Shown: one piece after another, positions 34,759-44,182 of the stretch
Numbering within the stretch: position 1 is the first letter of the stretch
Layout of the letters: each line of letters opens with the position of its first letter
DNA from: Lentzea flava
GTDB taxonomy: Bacteria; Actinomycetota; Actinomycetes; Mycobacteriales; Pseudonocardiaceae
Direction of reading: 5' to 3'
DNA: 64,000 bases
Assembly: GCF_014648475.1 (NCBI RefSeq)
Contig: NZ_BMRE01000040.1
Span: 19,684-83,683, forward strand
The notes under the pieces: model-generated
Database searches by the model: none
Told to the model about the DNA's origin: nothing
Seen by the model: only the letters and a program-made list of their open reading frames with translations
Translations under genes and position numbers: made by a program

Positions 34759-35373
34759 ATGACCGCCTCGCAGTCTCAGTTGCGCGCCGACGCACAGGAA
34801 AACCGTGCACGGGTGCTGGCCGTCGCACGAGAGTTGTTCGCCGAGCGCGGGCTCGACGTGCCGATGGCCGCGATCGCGCGCCGTGCGGGCGTTGGGGTGG
34901 CGACGTTGTACCGGCGCTTCCCCACCAAGGAATCGCTGGTCGTGGAGGCGTTCACCGAGCAGTTCGCACACTGCCGGGCCGTTATCGAAGAGGCACTGCT
35001 GGACGAGGACCCGTGGCGCGGCTTCTGCACGGTGATCCAGAACGTGTGCCTGATGCAGGCGACCGACCGCGGGTTCACCGCCGCGTTCGTCTCGACGTTC
35101 CCCGAACTGCACTCCGAGGTGCGGGACAGGACGTGGGAGGGGTTCGCCGCACTGGTGGAGCGGGCGAAGGAGAGCGGGCAGCTGCGGGCGGACTTCTCGC
35201 CGCACGACCTGACGCTGGTGCTCCTGGCCAACAGCGGTCTCGCGGGCGTGCCGGTGGAGGTGGCGGTGAGCGCGTCGCAGCGCCTCGTCGCCTACCTGCT
35301 GGAAGCGTTCCGGGCTGGCACGGACGCGCTGCCGCCGCCCGTGCCGCTCAGCCTGGACCTGGTGCTTCGATAG
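34759..35373 (+). CDS. TetR/AcrR family regulator
   Basis: A 204-residue regulator: NRARVLAVARELFAERG, then helix-turn-helix AAIARRAGVGVATLYRRFPTKESLV, then a variable ligand domain. AGAAG precedes ATG 34759. Divergent from the F420-type reductase gene with the dyad between, so most likely controls it and itself. Confidence 0.92.
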   Translation: MTASQSQLRADAQENRARVLAVARELFAERGLDVPMAAIARRAGVGVATLYRRFPTKESLVVEAFTEQFAHCRAVIEEALLDEDPWRGFCTVIQNVCLMQATDRGFTAAFVSTFPELHSEVRDRTWEGFAALVERAKESGQLRADFSPHDLTLVLLANSGLAGVPVEVAVSASQRLVAYLLEAFRAGTDALPPPVPLSLDLVLR

Positions 35374-35385
35374 CCCGACCGGGTT

Positions 35386-35646
35386 CTAACCGGGATGGGC
35401 GCCGACGGTGTCGCGGATCTGCGCGCCCAGGTCGGTGGACGCCGACCGCGCGCAGTGGGCGCAGCAGAAGAAGCGGCCCTCCACCTCCACGCCGTGCCCG
35501 ATCACCCGGCAGTCGCAGTGCTCGCAGCGCGGGGCGAGGCGTTGGATCGCGCACTCGAAGCTGTCGAACGTGTGCACGCCGCCGCCGACGGTGCGCACCT
35601 CGAAGGCCATCCAGTACTCGTTGCCACAGACGTCACAGGTCGCCAT
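35386..35646 (-). CDS. Small zinc-ribbon-like protein (86 aa)
   Basis: Three Cys pairs: CDVCGNEY, CEHCDC and CCAHC, plus HTFDSFECAIQRLAP, which I recall from a conserved actinobacterial orphan family. Almost certainly binds zinc; function unknown. ATG 35646 starts 20 nt after the stop of the YjbR-like gene, so they share an operon. Confidence 0.75.
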   Translation of the reverse strand: MATCDVCGNEYWMAFEVRTVGGGVHTFDSFECAIQRLAPRCEHCDCRVIGHGVEVEGRFFCCAHCARSASTDLGAQIRDTVGAHPG

Positions 35647-35666
35647 GCGCGGAAGCCTGGGCCAGG

Positions 35667-36044
35667 TCAGTCGGGTCGGCAACTCGAGGCGTCGAGTTGC
35701 GCGACCAGCGTCTTCGGTGCAATCACCCGATAGGCGTCCTCGACCAGGTCCGCGACGACGTCCCAGTCGACCTCGACGTCCAGGTACACGCCGAGCCAGC
35801 CGCGGTGGCCGACGTAGGGCGGACGGAAGTAGTGGTCCGGCGCCTGGGCGACGAGCGTCTGCTGGACGTCCGGGCCAGCCGCGCACCAGAAGGCCACGCG
35901 ATCGTCGTGGTGCTGGTTCGCGAACGTCACGAAGGTCTTCTTGCCGCGCACGAACCAGGTCGGCTCGCCGTGGCTCAGGCGTTCCGTCACCTCTGGGAGT
36001 GCGAGGCAGAGGCGGCGCAGGTGTTCGAGTGCGTCCACCCGCAC
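35667..36044 (-). CDS. MmcQ/YjbR family protein
   Basis: A 125-residue protein with the family pattern LPEVTERLSHGEPTWFVRGKKT near the N-terminus (positions about 13-34) and a cysteine/Trp-rich middle (GHRGWLGVYLD). The family folds like DNA-binding CyaY-type proteins; role unclear. GTG 36044 with GGGGA upstream. The frame extends to 36536 but overlaps the next gene antisense. Confidence 0.85.
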   Translation of the reverse strand: MRVDALEHLRRLCLALPEVTERLSHGEPTWFVRGKKTFVTFANQHHDDRVAFWCAAGPDVQQTLVAQAPDHYFRPPYVGHRGWLGVYLDVEVDWDVVADLVEDAYRVIAPKTLVAQLDASSCRPD

Positions 36045-36170
36045 ATCGTCCCCGCTGATCCCGAGTTGTCCCAGCTTTCCACAAGGATCTTGCAAGGCGG
36101 CGCGGCCAGCATTCTGCCCGCGACCGGAACACGGGTCGCGGGGAATGTTCACATCTGAGGGAGATCCCAC

Positions 36171-36638
36171 ATGGGGAAGAAGTTCCTGGCCAGTGCGGCC
36201 GCGACCGCCGGCCTGTCCATCGCGCTGCTCGGTGGTGTCACGGCTGTCGCGAACGCCGCCGCGGCCGAGGCTCCGCTCTCCGCCGCGGCGACCTGCAGCG
36301 GTACCGGGTGCGACGGCAAGGACCCGTACTCCAGCGGCTGCGGTGGCCGGTCGGAGGCCGGCCGGAAGTCGACCTCGAAGGGCACCTTCATCCTCTACTA
36401 CTCCAGCACGTGCAGGACGAACTGGATCGAGACCCCGAACTTCGCCGGCGGCACTCCCAACCTGGAGATGACGGTGCAGGACAGGGACCGGGACAAGCTC
36501 GTGCGCTTCGCCTCGTCGCCCACCCCCGGCCGGCACTACGGCAACATGGTCTACTCGCCGGGCGACAACTGCGCCGTGGGCTTCGCCGACTGGGGCGGCG
36601 GCTCCTGGGAAGTGGTCATCGAGTCGAGCGGCTGCTGA
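36171..36638 (+). CDS. Secreted DUF2690 family protein
   Basis: A 155-residue exported protein: signal peptide to about residue 30, then CSGTGCDGKDPYSSGC and GTFILYYSSTCRTNW, the DUF2690 pattern, ending in a WGGGSWEVVIESSGC strand. Six or so Cys residues should form disulfides. GAGGGAG precedes ATG 36171. Function unknown; it shares a terminator with the convergent chitinase gene. Confidence 0.88.
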   Translation: MGKKFLASAAATAGLSIALLGGVTAVANAAAAEAPLSAAATCSGTGCDGKDPYSSGCGGRSEAGRKSTSKGTFILYYSSTCRTNWIETPNFAGGTPNLEMTVQDRDRDKLVRFASSPTPGRHYGNMVYSPGDNCAVGFADWGGGSWEVVIESSGC

Positions 36639-36645
36639 GCTCGTG

Positions 36646-36682
36646 AAACCCGTGGCCGGACGCGGGGTCCGGCCACGGGTTT
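36646..36682. terminator. Bidirectional terminator, DUF2690 / chitinase
   Basis: Sixteen perfect pairs (36646-36661 with 36667-36682), a 5-nt loop, and A3/T4 flanks. Confidence 0.92.
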
Positions 36683-36691
36683 TCCGTCTGC

Positions 36692-37921
<1,230 letters not shown>

Positions 37922-37969
37922 GGCGGTCTCCTCGATGGGTGACGGCGCGGCGGCGCAGCACTCAAGCTA

Positions 37970-37985
37970 AGTGGACTAGACCACT
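37970..37985. promoter_or_regulatory. DasR-responsive element (dre) of chitinase gene
   Basis: AGTGGACTAGACCACT differs at one base from the palindrome AGTGGTCTAGACCACT, the sort of site bound by the GntR-type regulator DasR before chitin and GlcNAc genes in Streptomyces. Placement upstream of a chitinase supports it. Confidence 0.75.
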
Positions 37986-38080
37986 GTCGTCAATGGTGAA
38001 CCGGGACGACGACCGGTCCGCACGAGGAACAGGGAAGGGGGCACAGGCTGCTCTCCGCGAACACACCGGGACTGAGGGAG

Positions 38081-38153
38081 CGGGACCGGCCGGATTCGAA
38101 CCGGCGTTCTCCCTCCGTGCCGGAGGGCGCGTCGACCACTGCGCTACAGGCCC
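38081..38153 (-). tRNA. tRNA-like gene, nominal anticodon GCA, lacks U33
   Basis: Folds by eye as a 73-nt cloverleaf: acceptor GGGCCTG/CGGTCCC (one mismatch, C4xU69, and one G.U), U8-A9, a 3-bp D-stem GCG/CGC with GG in the loop, a perfect anticodon stem CCCTC/GAGGG, variable loop AGAAC, and a perfect T-arm GCCGG-TTCGAAT-CCGGC. The anticodon loop is CGGCACG, so U33 is G and the nominal anticodon is GCA (Cys), yet the discriminator is G73 where tRNA-Cys uses U73. It may be a decayed tRNA, an unusual tRNA or a tRNA-shaped regulatory RNA. No CCA is encoded. Confidence 0.55.
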
Positions 38154-38260
38154 CATCGCGACCGCTTTCCCCACACTAGTCGGCGAATCGCGGGCCGTAT
38201 GCCCGGCGAAAGTGTTGGACCCAATAAGGTTCATGCACCAACCTCGGACTGGACGGTGTC

Positions 38261-39376
38261 GTGCCAGGGATCGACTACTACGAGTTGCTCGGTGTCAGCC
38301 GGGGCGCGAGCGCCGCGGAGATCAAGTCCGCCTACCGCTCTCTCGCCAAGGTCATGCACCCCGACGCGGGTGGGACGTCCGGCAGCTTCCGCCTGCTCCA
38401 GGAGGCGTACGAGACGCTGAAGGACCCGGTCCGCCGCGCCGACTACGACCGCCCCGCCGCGCCGCCACCACCCCCCGTACGCCCGCAGGCACGCCCGCGA
38501 CCTCGTCGAACGGGCCACACGGGCCGGTTGCGCGACTTCGGTGACGACCCGAACTACATGGCGCCGCGGCCTCGCGTCGATCTCGGCTCGATGGACTGGT
38601 GGCACCGCATCGACCTCGGCGCGCGCGTCCGCTACGTACCGGCCGCGGGCCTCGGCCACGCCCCGGCGGCCGCCGCGATCGGTGGGTGGTTCGTCCTGCT
38701 GCTCCCGTTGGCGATGCCGCTGTCGCCGCTCCTGCTGGCCGTCTGGCTGCCGCTCGTGGCCGGCGCCGGTTACGGGGCGTTCCGGCTGGTGCGCCGCTAC
38801 ATCGCCACGGCGCGGGCCGAACGGGCGTTCGCCGGCGAGTACGACGGGAACACGATTTTCGGCCGTCCGGGTGAAAACAGACGCGAACGGCTGACCGCCG
38901 GACTGCTGACCGAGTACCTGACGCAGCTGCCGGGCGTGCGCATCTTCCACGGCCTCGCCTGGCCCGGCTCCGTCTTCGCCGACGTCGACCACGCCCTGCT
39001 GTGCGGCCGCCGCCTCGTCCTGATCGAGTCGAAGTCGTGGCTGCCCGGCCACTACTACTGCGACGAGGACGGCGAGCTCTGGCGCAACGGACACCCGTTC
39101 CGCGGCGGCGGCACCCAGCTGCTCGACGGCGTGGAGCGCTTCGCCGAACTGCTGCCGTGGCTCGAGATCCGCGGCGCCCTGATCGTCTACCCGAGCCGCG
39201 CCGGCGAGGTCACGTGCGACGACGACCTCGACTTCGAGGTGCCGCCCATGACGCCGGAACAGTTCGTGCGCGAGATCGGCGACTGGCTGGCCGACGACCC
39301 GGCCACCGTCGACCGGGAGGCGCTGCGCGTTCTGGTCCGGCAGGTGGTCTCCGAAGTCCGAGTCGCCGGAGCCTGA
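38261..39376 (+). CDS. J-domain protein fused to membrane segment and NERD-like domain
   Basis: A 371-residue fusion. N-terminal DnaJ domain (DYYELLGVSRGASAAEIKSAY, stated as residues 5-25, with HPD in KVMHPDAGG); a Pro/Arg-rich linker; two hydrophobic helices near residues 140-175; then a C-terminal segment with VFADVDHALLCGRRLVLIESK, residues about 245-265, followed by GHYYCDEDGELWRNG, typical of the NERD (nuclease-related) fold with D..E.K residues. The J-domain suggests recruitment of DnaK; the NERD part may cut or bind nucleic acid. GTG 38261 with only a weak GGAC upstream. Confidence 0.82.
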   Translation: MPGIDYYELLGVSRGASAAEIKSAYRSLAKVMHPDAGGTSGSFRLLQEAYETLKDPVRRADYDRPAAPPPPPVRPQARPRPRRTGHTGRLRDFGDDPNYMAPRPRVDLGSMDWWHRIDLGARVRYVPAAGLGHAPAAAAIGGWFVLLLPLAMPLSPLLLAVWLPLVAGAGYGAFRLVRRYIATARAERAFAGEYDGNTIFGRPGENRRERLTAGLLTEYLTQLPGVRIFHGLAWPGSVFADVDHALLCGRRLVLIESKSWLPGHYYCDEDGELWRNGHPFRGGGTQLLDGVERFAELLPWLEIRGALIVYPSRAGEVTCDDDLDFEVPPMTPEQFVREIGDWLADDPATVDREALRVLVRQVVSEVRVAGA

Positions 39377-39426
39377 CCGGAGTTTCGTTCCGGCACGAAT
39401 ACCTCCCGATTGAGACAAAAAGACCC

Positions 39427-39455
39427 TTGACGGACGACTGACGGCCTGAAAGATT
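39427..39455 (+). promoter_or_regulatory. Promoter of ricin-lectin gene
   Basis: TTGACG, a 17-nt spacer, then AAGATT. Predicted start near 39462, leader about 75 nt. Confidence 0.45.
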
Positions 39456-39537
39456 GGGCTCACTCGCTGGGGGGCAATGTGGAGTCGGGGCGCTCTCCCA
39501 TGCGCGTAATAGCCATTCAAACATGGGGGATTCAGAA

Positions 39538-40173
39538 GTGAAGACCGTCATTCGGAGAGTTTCCGCCGCCATTGCGGCAGGCGCCGCTCTGATCACCATC
39601 GCGATCGCGCCGTCCTCGGCAGCGCCGAAGTTCGAGCCGTACGCCGTGCCGAAGGCGGGCAAGATGCAGGCGGCCGCTGTCGGCGAGGCCCAGTGGACCG
39701 TCATCATCCCGAAGACGACCGACCCCAGGTACACCGGCGGCGACCCGCGTTGCGCGGACGTGGCCTGGAACTCCGTGGACAACGGCGCGCGCGTCATCCT
39801 GTTCGACTGCTACGGCACGCCCAACCAGACGTGGGCTCCCATCTGGGTCGCGAGCGACAACCCCGAGGGCACCGCGATGTTCGTGAACGGCAACTCGGGC
39901 AAGTGCCTCGACCTGTCCGGCAACGCCCCCGAGAACGGCGCCGCCGTGATCCAGTGGAACTGCCACAACGGCGCGAACCAGCGCTGGGACGTCGTGCTCC
40001 CCGCCGGCGCCGACCCGGAGACCCACACGTGGCCGGTCCTGTTCAAGAACCGCGCCACGGGCAAGTGCCTCGACCTCGACCACGGCGGCAGCGCGAATGG
40101 CACCGGATTCCTGCAGTGGGACTGCCACGGCGGCGACAACCAGCTGTTCACGCTCTACAAGGCGTACTCCTGA
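39538..40173 (+). CDS. Secreted ricin-B-type lectin protein
   Basis: A 211-residue exported protein with a signal peptide ending near SSAA and a ricin-B trefoil: NQTWAPI, GKCLDLSGN, IQWNCHNGANQRW and GKCLDLDHGG with LQWDCHGGDNQLF. QxW repeats bind galactose or xylan sugars. No catalytic domain is attached. GTG 39538 with GGGGGA 7 nt upstream is preferred to ATG 39523, which overlaps that ribosome binding site. Confidence 0.87.
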   Translation: MKTVIRRVSAAIAAGAALITIAIAPSSAAPKFEPYAVPKAGKMQAAAVGEAQWTVIIPKTTDPRYTGGDPRCADVAWNSVDNGARVILFDCYGTPNQTWAPIWVASDNPEGTAMFVNGNSGKCLDLSGNAPENGAAVIQWNCHNGANQRWDVVLPAGADPETHTWPVLFKNRATGKCLDLDHGGSANGTGFLQWDCHGGDNQLFTLYKAYS

Positions 40174-40191
40174 TCTGAAGTGCACGTGAAT

Positions 40192-40222
40192 TGGCCGCCC
40201 GCACATTTTCAGCGGGCGGCCA
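40192..40222 (+). terminator. Terminator of lectin gene
   Basis: TGGCCGCCCGC / GCGGGCGGCCA, 11 pairs, 9-nt loop, followed by a T-containing tail. Confidence 0.8.
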
Positions 40223-40387
40223 GTTCAATTTCACCGGCAACAGACGGACGCCACCGAATCGACTCGTTTCACACCGCCGCAAAGATTCGTGCCGGCCTTC
40301 CCGTCGGACGGCCGTGAGCACAGCGGCCGCGTCTGTGGCGGCACTGCTCGTCCTGAGCGGACCCACCGGATGTGCCAGGATGCGGCC

Positions 40388-40954
40388 ATGACCCGCACGG
40401 TGTGCCTCGCGCAGAACCCGGAAGCCGACGCCCTCCTGGCCGAGGACAGGTTCGCGTTGTTGCTCGGCATGCTGCTCGACCAGCAGATCCCGATGGAGAA
40501 GGCCTTCTCCGGCCCCAAGGTCCTCGCCGACCGCATGAACGGCCTGGACGTGCGCCGCATCGCCGAGGCCGACCCCGACGCGTTCGCCACGATCATGGCC
40601 ACCCCGCCCGCCGTGCACCGGTTCCCCGGTTCGATGGCCAAGCGGGTGCAGGCGATGGCGCAGTTCGTCGTCGAGCACTACGACGGGGACGTCACGCGGA
40701 TCTGGGCCGACGGGGACGGGGCCGCGGTGGTCAAGCGGCTCAAGGCGTTGCCGGGGTTCGGGGACCAGAAGGCGAAGATCTTCCTCGCACTTCTGGGCAA
40801 ACAGTTCGGCGTCACGCCGGACGGGTGGCGGGAGGCCGCCGGGCACTACGGCGAGGAAGGAAGCCGACGTAGCGTCGCCGACGTGACGGATCAGCAGTCG
40901 TTGCTCGAGGTGCGCGACTTCAAGAAGGCCGCCAAGGCCGCGGCCAAGAAGTAG
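40388..40954 (+). CDS. HhH-GPD-type base-excision repair family protein (TIGR03252-like)
   Basis: A 188-residue protein: QNPEADALLAEDRFALLLGMLLDQQ is a family-style N-terminal half (about residues 6-30), then helix-hairpin-helix LPGFGDQKAKIFLALLGKQ. The usual catalytic Lys/Asp of endonuclease III is not evident and there is no FeS cluster, matching the uncharacterised TIGR03252 group. ATG 40388 with AGGA 7 nt upstream. C-terminus is Lys/Ala-rich (KKAAKAAAKK), which may bind DNA. Confidence 0.85.
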   Translation: MTRTVCLAQNPEADALLAEDRFALLLGMLLDQQIPMEKAFSGPKVLADRMNGLDVRRIAEADPDAFATIMATPPAVHRFPGSMAKRVQAMAQFVVEHYDGDVTRIWADGDGAAVVKRLKALPGFGDQKAKIFLALLGKQFGVTPDGWREAAGHYGEEGSRRSVADVTDQQSLLEVRDFKKAAKAAAKK

Positions 40955-41043
40955 CACCGGCTGTTGAAGGTCTGGTCCACTGGACGTACGCCGCCAGCCC
41001 GAACGAGGTGCCATCGCGCCTCGTGAGAGAAGGGGCGTATGCG

Positions 41044-41970
41044 TTGCGCATCAAGGCAATTGGCGTTTTCACGGTGCTCGTGCTCGGCCTGACGGGCACT
41101 CCTGCGCAGGCCGCGACGACGTGGCCGGGCGACTCCGCCACGAGGACCGCTGACGGCACGAACGTGTTCGGGACGAACCTCAGCGGGCTGTCCTTCGAGA
41201 ACGCGGGCGTGGTCTGGGCGGTGAAGAACGGGCCTGCCGCGCTCTACCGGCTCGTGCCCAACGGCAGCGCGTGGAAGGTCGACCAGAAGAGGACGCTCAG
41301 GTTCGCCGACGGGCACGGCGAGCCGGACACCGAAGCCGTGGTCTCCACGCCGGACGGGCTGTTCGTCGCCATCGAGCGCGACAACGACGACGGCGACGTG
41401 AGCAGGCCGATGATCCTCAAGTACGGCACCGGCAGCAACGCGATCGGCGAGTGGGACCTCGGTGGGATGCCCGAGGTCGACCCCAACGACGGGCCCGAGG
41501 CCATCTCGTGGGTGCCGGACTCGTTCCTCACGCGGAACGGCTTCACCGACGACAGCGGCCGCGTCTACAACCCCGCCGACTACCCCGGCCACGGCAGCGG
41601 GTTGTTCTTCGTGGGTCTTGAGGCCACCGGCGAGGTGTACGTGTACGCGTTGCAGGGCGAGGAAGCCGAGCTGCTCAGCACGTTCGCCAGCGGACAGGCG
41701 CAGGTGATGGACCTGGAGTTCAACGGCGGCAAGCTGTGGGCCGCCTGCGACAACCACTGCGGCGGACGGACGACGACGCTCGGCATCAGCGGCGGGAAGT
41801 TCAGGGTGACGGCGACGTACAACCGGCCGTCCACGCTGCCGAACGTGAACCTCGAAGGGTTTGCGATCTCGCCGAGTTGCGTCAACGGCAAGAAGGTCGT
41901 GTTGTGGTCGGACGACGACAACACGAACGGCCACGCGTTGCGCAGCGGTTCGTTGTACTGCAACAGCTGA
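41044..41970 (+). CDS. Secreted beta-propeller protein, esterase-like phytase family
   Basis: A 308-residue exported protein beginning MRIKAIGVFTVLVLG with signal cleavage near AQA-ATTW. The repeated strands and the FVAIERDNDDGD block are what I expect of the phytase-like esterase propeller family. Four Cys (ACDNHC, SCVNG, YCNS) are likely disulfides. Start is TTG 41044 with GAAGGGG 8 nt upstream; GTG 41021 is the alternative. Substrate unknown. Confidence 0.78.
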   Translation: MRIKAIGVFTVLVLGLTGTPAQAATTWPGDSATRTADGTNVFGTNLSGLSFENAGVVWAVKNGPAALYRLVPNGSAWKVDQKRTLRFADGHGEPDTEAVVSTPDGLFVAIERDNDDGDVSRPMILKYGTGSNAIGEWDLGGMPEVDPNDGPEAISWVPDSFLTRNGFTDDSGRVYNPADYPGHGSGLFFVGLEATGEVYVYALQGEEAELLSTFASGQAQVMDLEFNGGKLWAACDNHCGGRTTTLGISGGKFRVTATYNRPSTLPNVNLEGFAISPSCVNGKKVVLWSDDDNTNGHALRSGSLYCNS

Positions 41971-41993
41971 GCGGGAGTGTCGGGGTGCGGGGC

Positions 41994-41999
41994 TACGCT
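41994..41999 (+). promoter_or_regulatory. -10 element of leaderless kinase mRNA
   Basis: TACGCT ends 7 nt before GTG 42007; there is no ribosome binding site, so this sets the start. Confidence 0.55.
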
Positions 42000-42006
42000 C
42001 GCGCGC

Positions 42007-43359
42007 GTGACCGCACCCCACATCCCCGGTTTGACCGACCTGAGACCCCTGGGCGCAGGCGGGTTCGCCACCGTCTACCGCGCTCATCAGGCCCAGCTCG
42101 GCCGCGACGTCGCGGTCAAGATCGACAATCGCGTACTGGCCGACGAGCGCGATCGGCGGCGGTTCCTGCGCGAGGCGCACGCGGCGGCGAAGTTGTCGGG
42201 GCATCCGCACGTCGTCGGGGTGCACGACGCGAACATCACCGCCCACGGCACGCCGTACCTGGTCATGGAGCTGTGCACGGGCGGCTCTCTCGCCGACCAG
42301 CTCGACCAGCGCGGGCCGTTGCCGCACGAGCAGGTTCGCGATCTCGGCATCAAGCTCGCCGACGCGCTGGCCGCGGCGCACGCGGAAGGCGTGCTGCACC
42401 GCGACATCAAGCCCGGCAACATCCTCGTCGACCGGTACGGCACGCCAAAGCTCGCCGACTTCGGGCTCGCGGCGCTGCTGGACGCGCAGGGCGGCAGCAC
42501 GGTCACCAGGGACGCGCTGAGCCCCAGCTACGCGCCGCCGGAAGCGTTCGCGATGGCCCAGCCCACGCCGCAGGCCGACGTCTACTCGCTCGCCGCGACG
42601 CTCTACACGTTGCTCGCCGGCAAGCCGCCGCGGCCGGTGCCGTGGCCGATCACCAGCTTCGACCACCTCGGCGAGGTGCTGCGCAGGCCCATCACCGCGG
42701 TCAACGGTGTGCCGCCGGCACTGCACGAGGCGATCGCGCGGGCGCTGCACCCCGACGCCAACCTGCGCACACCGAGTGCCGCGCAGTTCCGCGACGAACT
42801 GCGCGGCCTGACTCACCTGCCCGCACCGCAGAAGAGGCGGGCAGTCTGGCCGTACGTCGCCGCAGGGCTCGTCGTCGCGGTCACGGCGGGAGCGCTCATC
42901 TGGAGCCTCAACGGCGACAAGTCCCAGGCAGCCAACAACACACCGGCTCGTACGAACACGACGGAGCTGGAGTCGGTGCCGCCGTTCCTCAAGGCGTGCG
43001 GCGACAAGTTCTGCATCGACAAGTCGACGTGCTTCTACGGCATCAACAGCATCGGCGGCAAGGCATCGACGGCGAGGCGGGTCGGCAGCTGCGCGGAGGA
43101 GCACTACTGGGAGGCGTTCGCGGGTGGCTGGCTCTCCGGTGACATCCCGCAGGTCGACGACGAGCAGCTGGTGAAGGCACCGGAAGTCGCCGGGACGTGC
43201 ACCGACGAGATGATGCAGGCCACCAAGCGGCCCGGCGTCGACCTCACGGGGTGGAAGTTCACCGCGATCGGCTACCAGGACGGCGAGCGCTCGTACTTCC
43301 TGTGTCTGGCCGCGCCCGAGGAGGGCGGCACGTTCACCACCAGCGCGTTCGGCAGCTGA
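42007..43359 (+). CDS. Transmembrane Ser/Thr protein kinase with Cys-rich ectodomain
   Basis: A 450-residue kinase: Gly-loop GAGGFATVY, VAVKI, canonical HRDIKPGN, ADFGLA, then APPEAF. A helix (WPYVAAGLVVAVTAGALIW) near residue 290 and an ectodomain with CGDKFC, STCF, GSCAEEHYWEAF, GTCTDEM and FLCLA, resembling the 'septum formation' extracellular domain of actinobacterial membrane proteins. So it has a complete catalytic loop, unlike the kinase at 33-34 kb. Predicted leaderless. Confidence 0.92.
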   Translation: MTAPHIPGLTDLRPLGAGGFATVYRAHQAQLGRDVAVKIDNRVLADERDRRRFLREAHAAAKLSGHPHVVGVHDANITAHGTPYLVMELCTGGSLADQLDQRGPLPHEQVRDLGIKLADALAAAHAEGVLHRDIKPGNILVDRYGTPKLADFGLAALLDAQGGSTVTRDALSPSYAPPEAFAMAQPTPQADVYSLAATLYTLLAGKPPRPVPWPITSFDHLGEVLRRPITAVNGVPPALHEAIARALHPDANLRTPSAAQFRDELRGLTHLPAPQKRRAVWPYVAAGLVVAVTAGALIWSLNGDKSQAANNTPARTNTTELESVPPFLKACGDKFCIDKSTCFYGINSIGGKASTARRVGSCAEEHYWEAFAGGWLSGDIPQVDDEQLVKAPEVAGTCTDEMMQATKRPGVDLTGWKFTAIGYQDGERSYFLCLAAPEEGGTFTTSAFGS

Positions 43360-43382
43360 ACTAATCCACTTGCGACGGTCGC

Positions 43383-43388
43383 TAACGT
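43383..43388 (+). promoter_or_regulatory. Candidate -10 of ABC exporter operon
   Basis: TAACGT ends 8 nt before GTG 43397; a leaderless or one- to two-base-leader mRNA is possible. Confidence 0.35.
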
Positions 43389-43396
43389 AGAACGAC

Positions 43397-44182
43397 GTGC
43401 GTGTCCACGCCGATTTGATCATTGCTGGATTCCGAAGGTACTCGACCTACCGACAAGCGATGCTGGCCGGAATGACCACGAACGTGGTCTTCGGCCTGCT
43501 CCGGGTCTCCGTCATCGTCGCCGCGCTCAAGGCGGCGGACGGCGAGATCGCGGACTACGACATCGCTGCCACCAACACGTACGTCTGGATCGGGCAGGGG
43601 CTGCTCGGGTTCATCCTGTTGTGGGGGAACAACGAGCTCGCCGAGCGCGTGCGATCCGGTGACGTCGTCGTAGACCTGTACCGCCCGTGGCACCTGCAGA
43701 GCGCCCTGCTCGCCCAGGACGTCGGCCGCGGCGGGTTCGCCTTCTTCACCAGGCTGGCGCCGCCGATGGCGTTCGGGATGCTGCTGTTCCCGTTCCAGTT
43801 CCCCGCGAACCTGGTGCAGTGGCCGCTGTTCGGAGTCAGCGCGGTCGTCGCGCTGGTGATCAGCTTCTCGTTCCGGTTCCTGGTCGAGATCAGCGCGTTC
43901 TGGCTGCTCGACAACCGCGGGCTGTACGGGTTCTGGAACATCTCGTCCGGGCTGCTGTGCGGGCTGACGGTGCCCATCGCGTTCTTCCCCGGCTGGGCAC
44001 GGGACGTGCTGTGGATGACACCGTTCCCGGCACTGCTGCAGGCGCCGATCGACGTCTTCCTCGGCCACGGCAACGCCGTGAAGATCCTGCTGTACCAGGT
44101 GTTCTGGGCGGTGACACTGCTCGCCGCCGGCCATTTCGCGCTGCAGCGCGCGGTGCGCAAGGTGGTGGTCCAGGGTGGCTGA
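43397..44182 (+). CDS. ABC-2 type permease (DUF990-like), first subunit
   Basis: A 261-residue permease with six hydrophobic segments. RYSTYRQAMLAGMTTN near the start and the ERVRSGDVVVDLYRP segment belong to the ABC-type uncharacterised permease group found as a pair with one ATPase. Its end overlaps the second permease by 8 nt. Together with the two following genes it makes an exporter; substrate unknown. Confidence 0.87.
   Translation: MRVHADLIIAGFRRYSTYRQAMLAGMTTNVVFGLLRVSVIVAALKAADGEIADYDIAATNTYVWIGQGLLGFILLWGNNELAERVRSGDVVVDLYRPWHLQSALLAQDVGRGGFAFFTRLAPPMAFGMLLFPFQFPANLVQWPLFGVSAVVALVISFSFRFLVEISAFWLLDNRGLYGFWNISSGLLCGLTVPIAFFPGWARDVLWMTPFPALLQAPIDVFLGHGNAVKILLYQVFWAVTLLAAGHFALQRAVRKVVVQGG

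Noticed and set aside
40960..41000. Second DasR-like site before the phytase-like gene
   Set aside because: Only partial likeness (CTGGTCCACTGG); no 16-bp palindrome.
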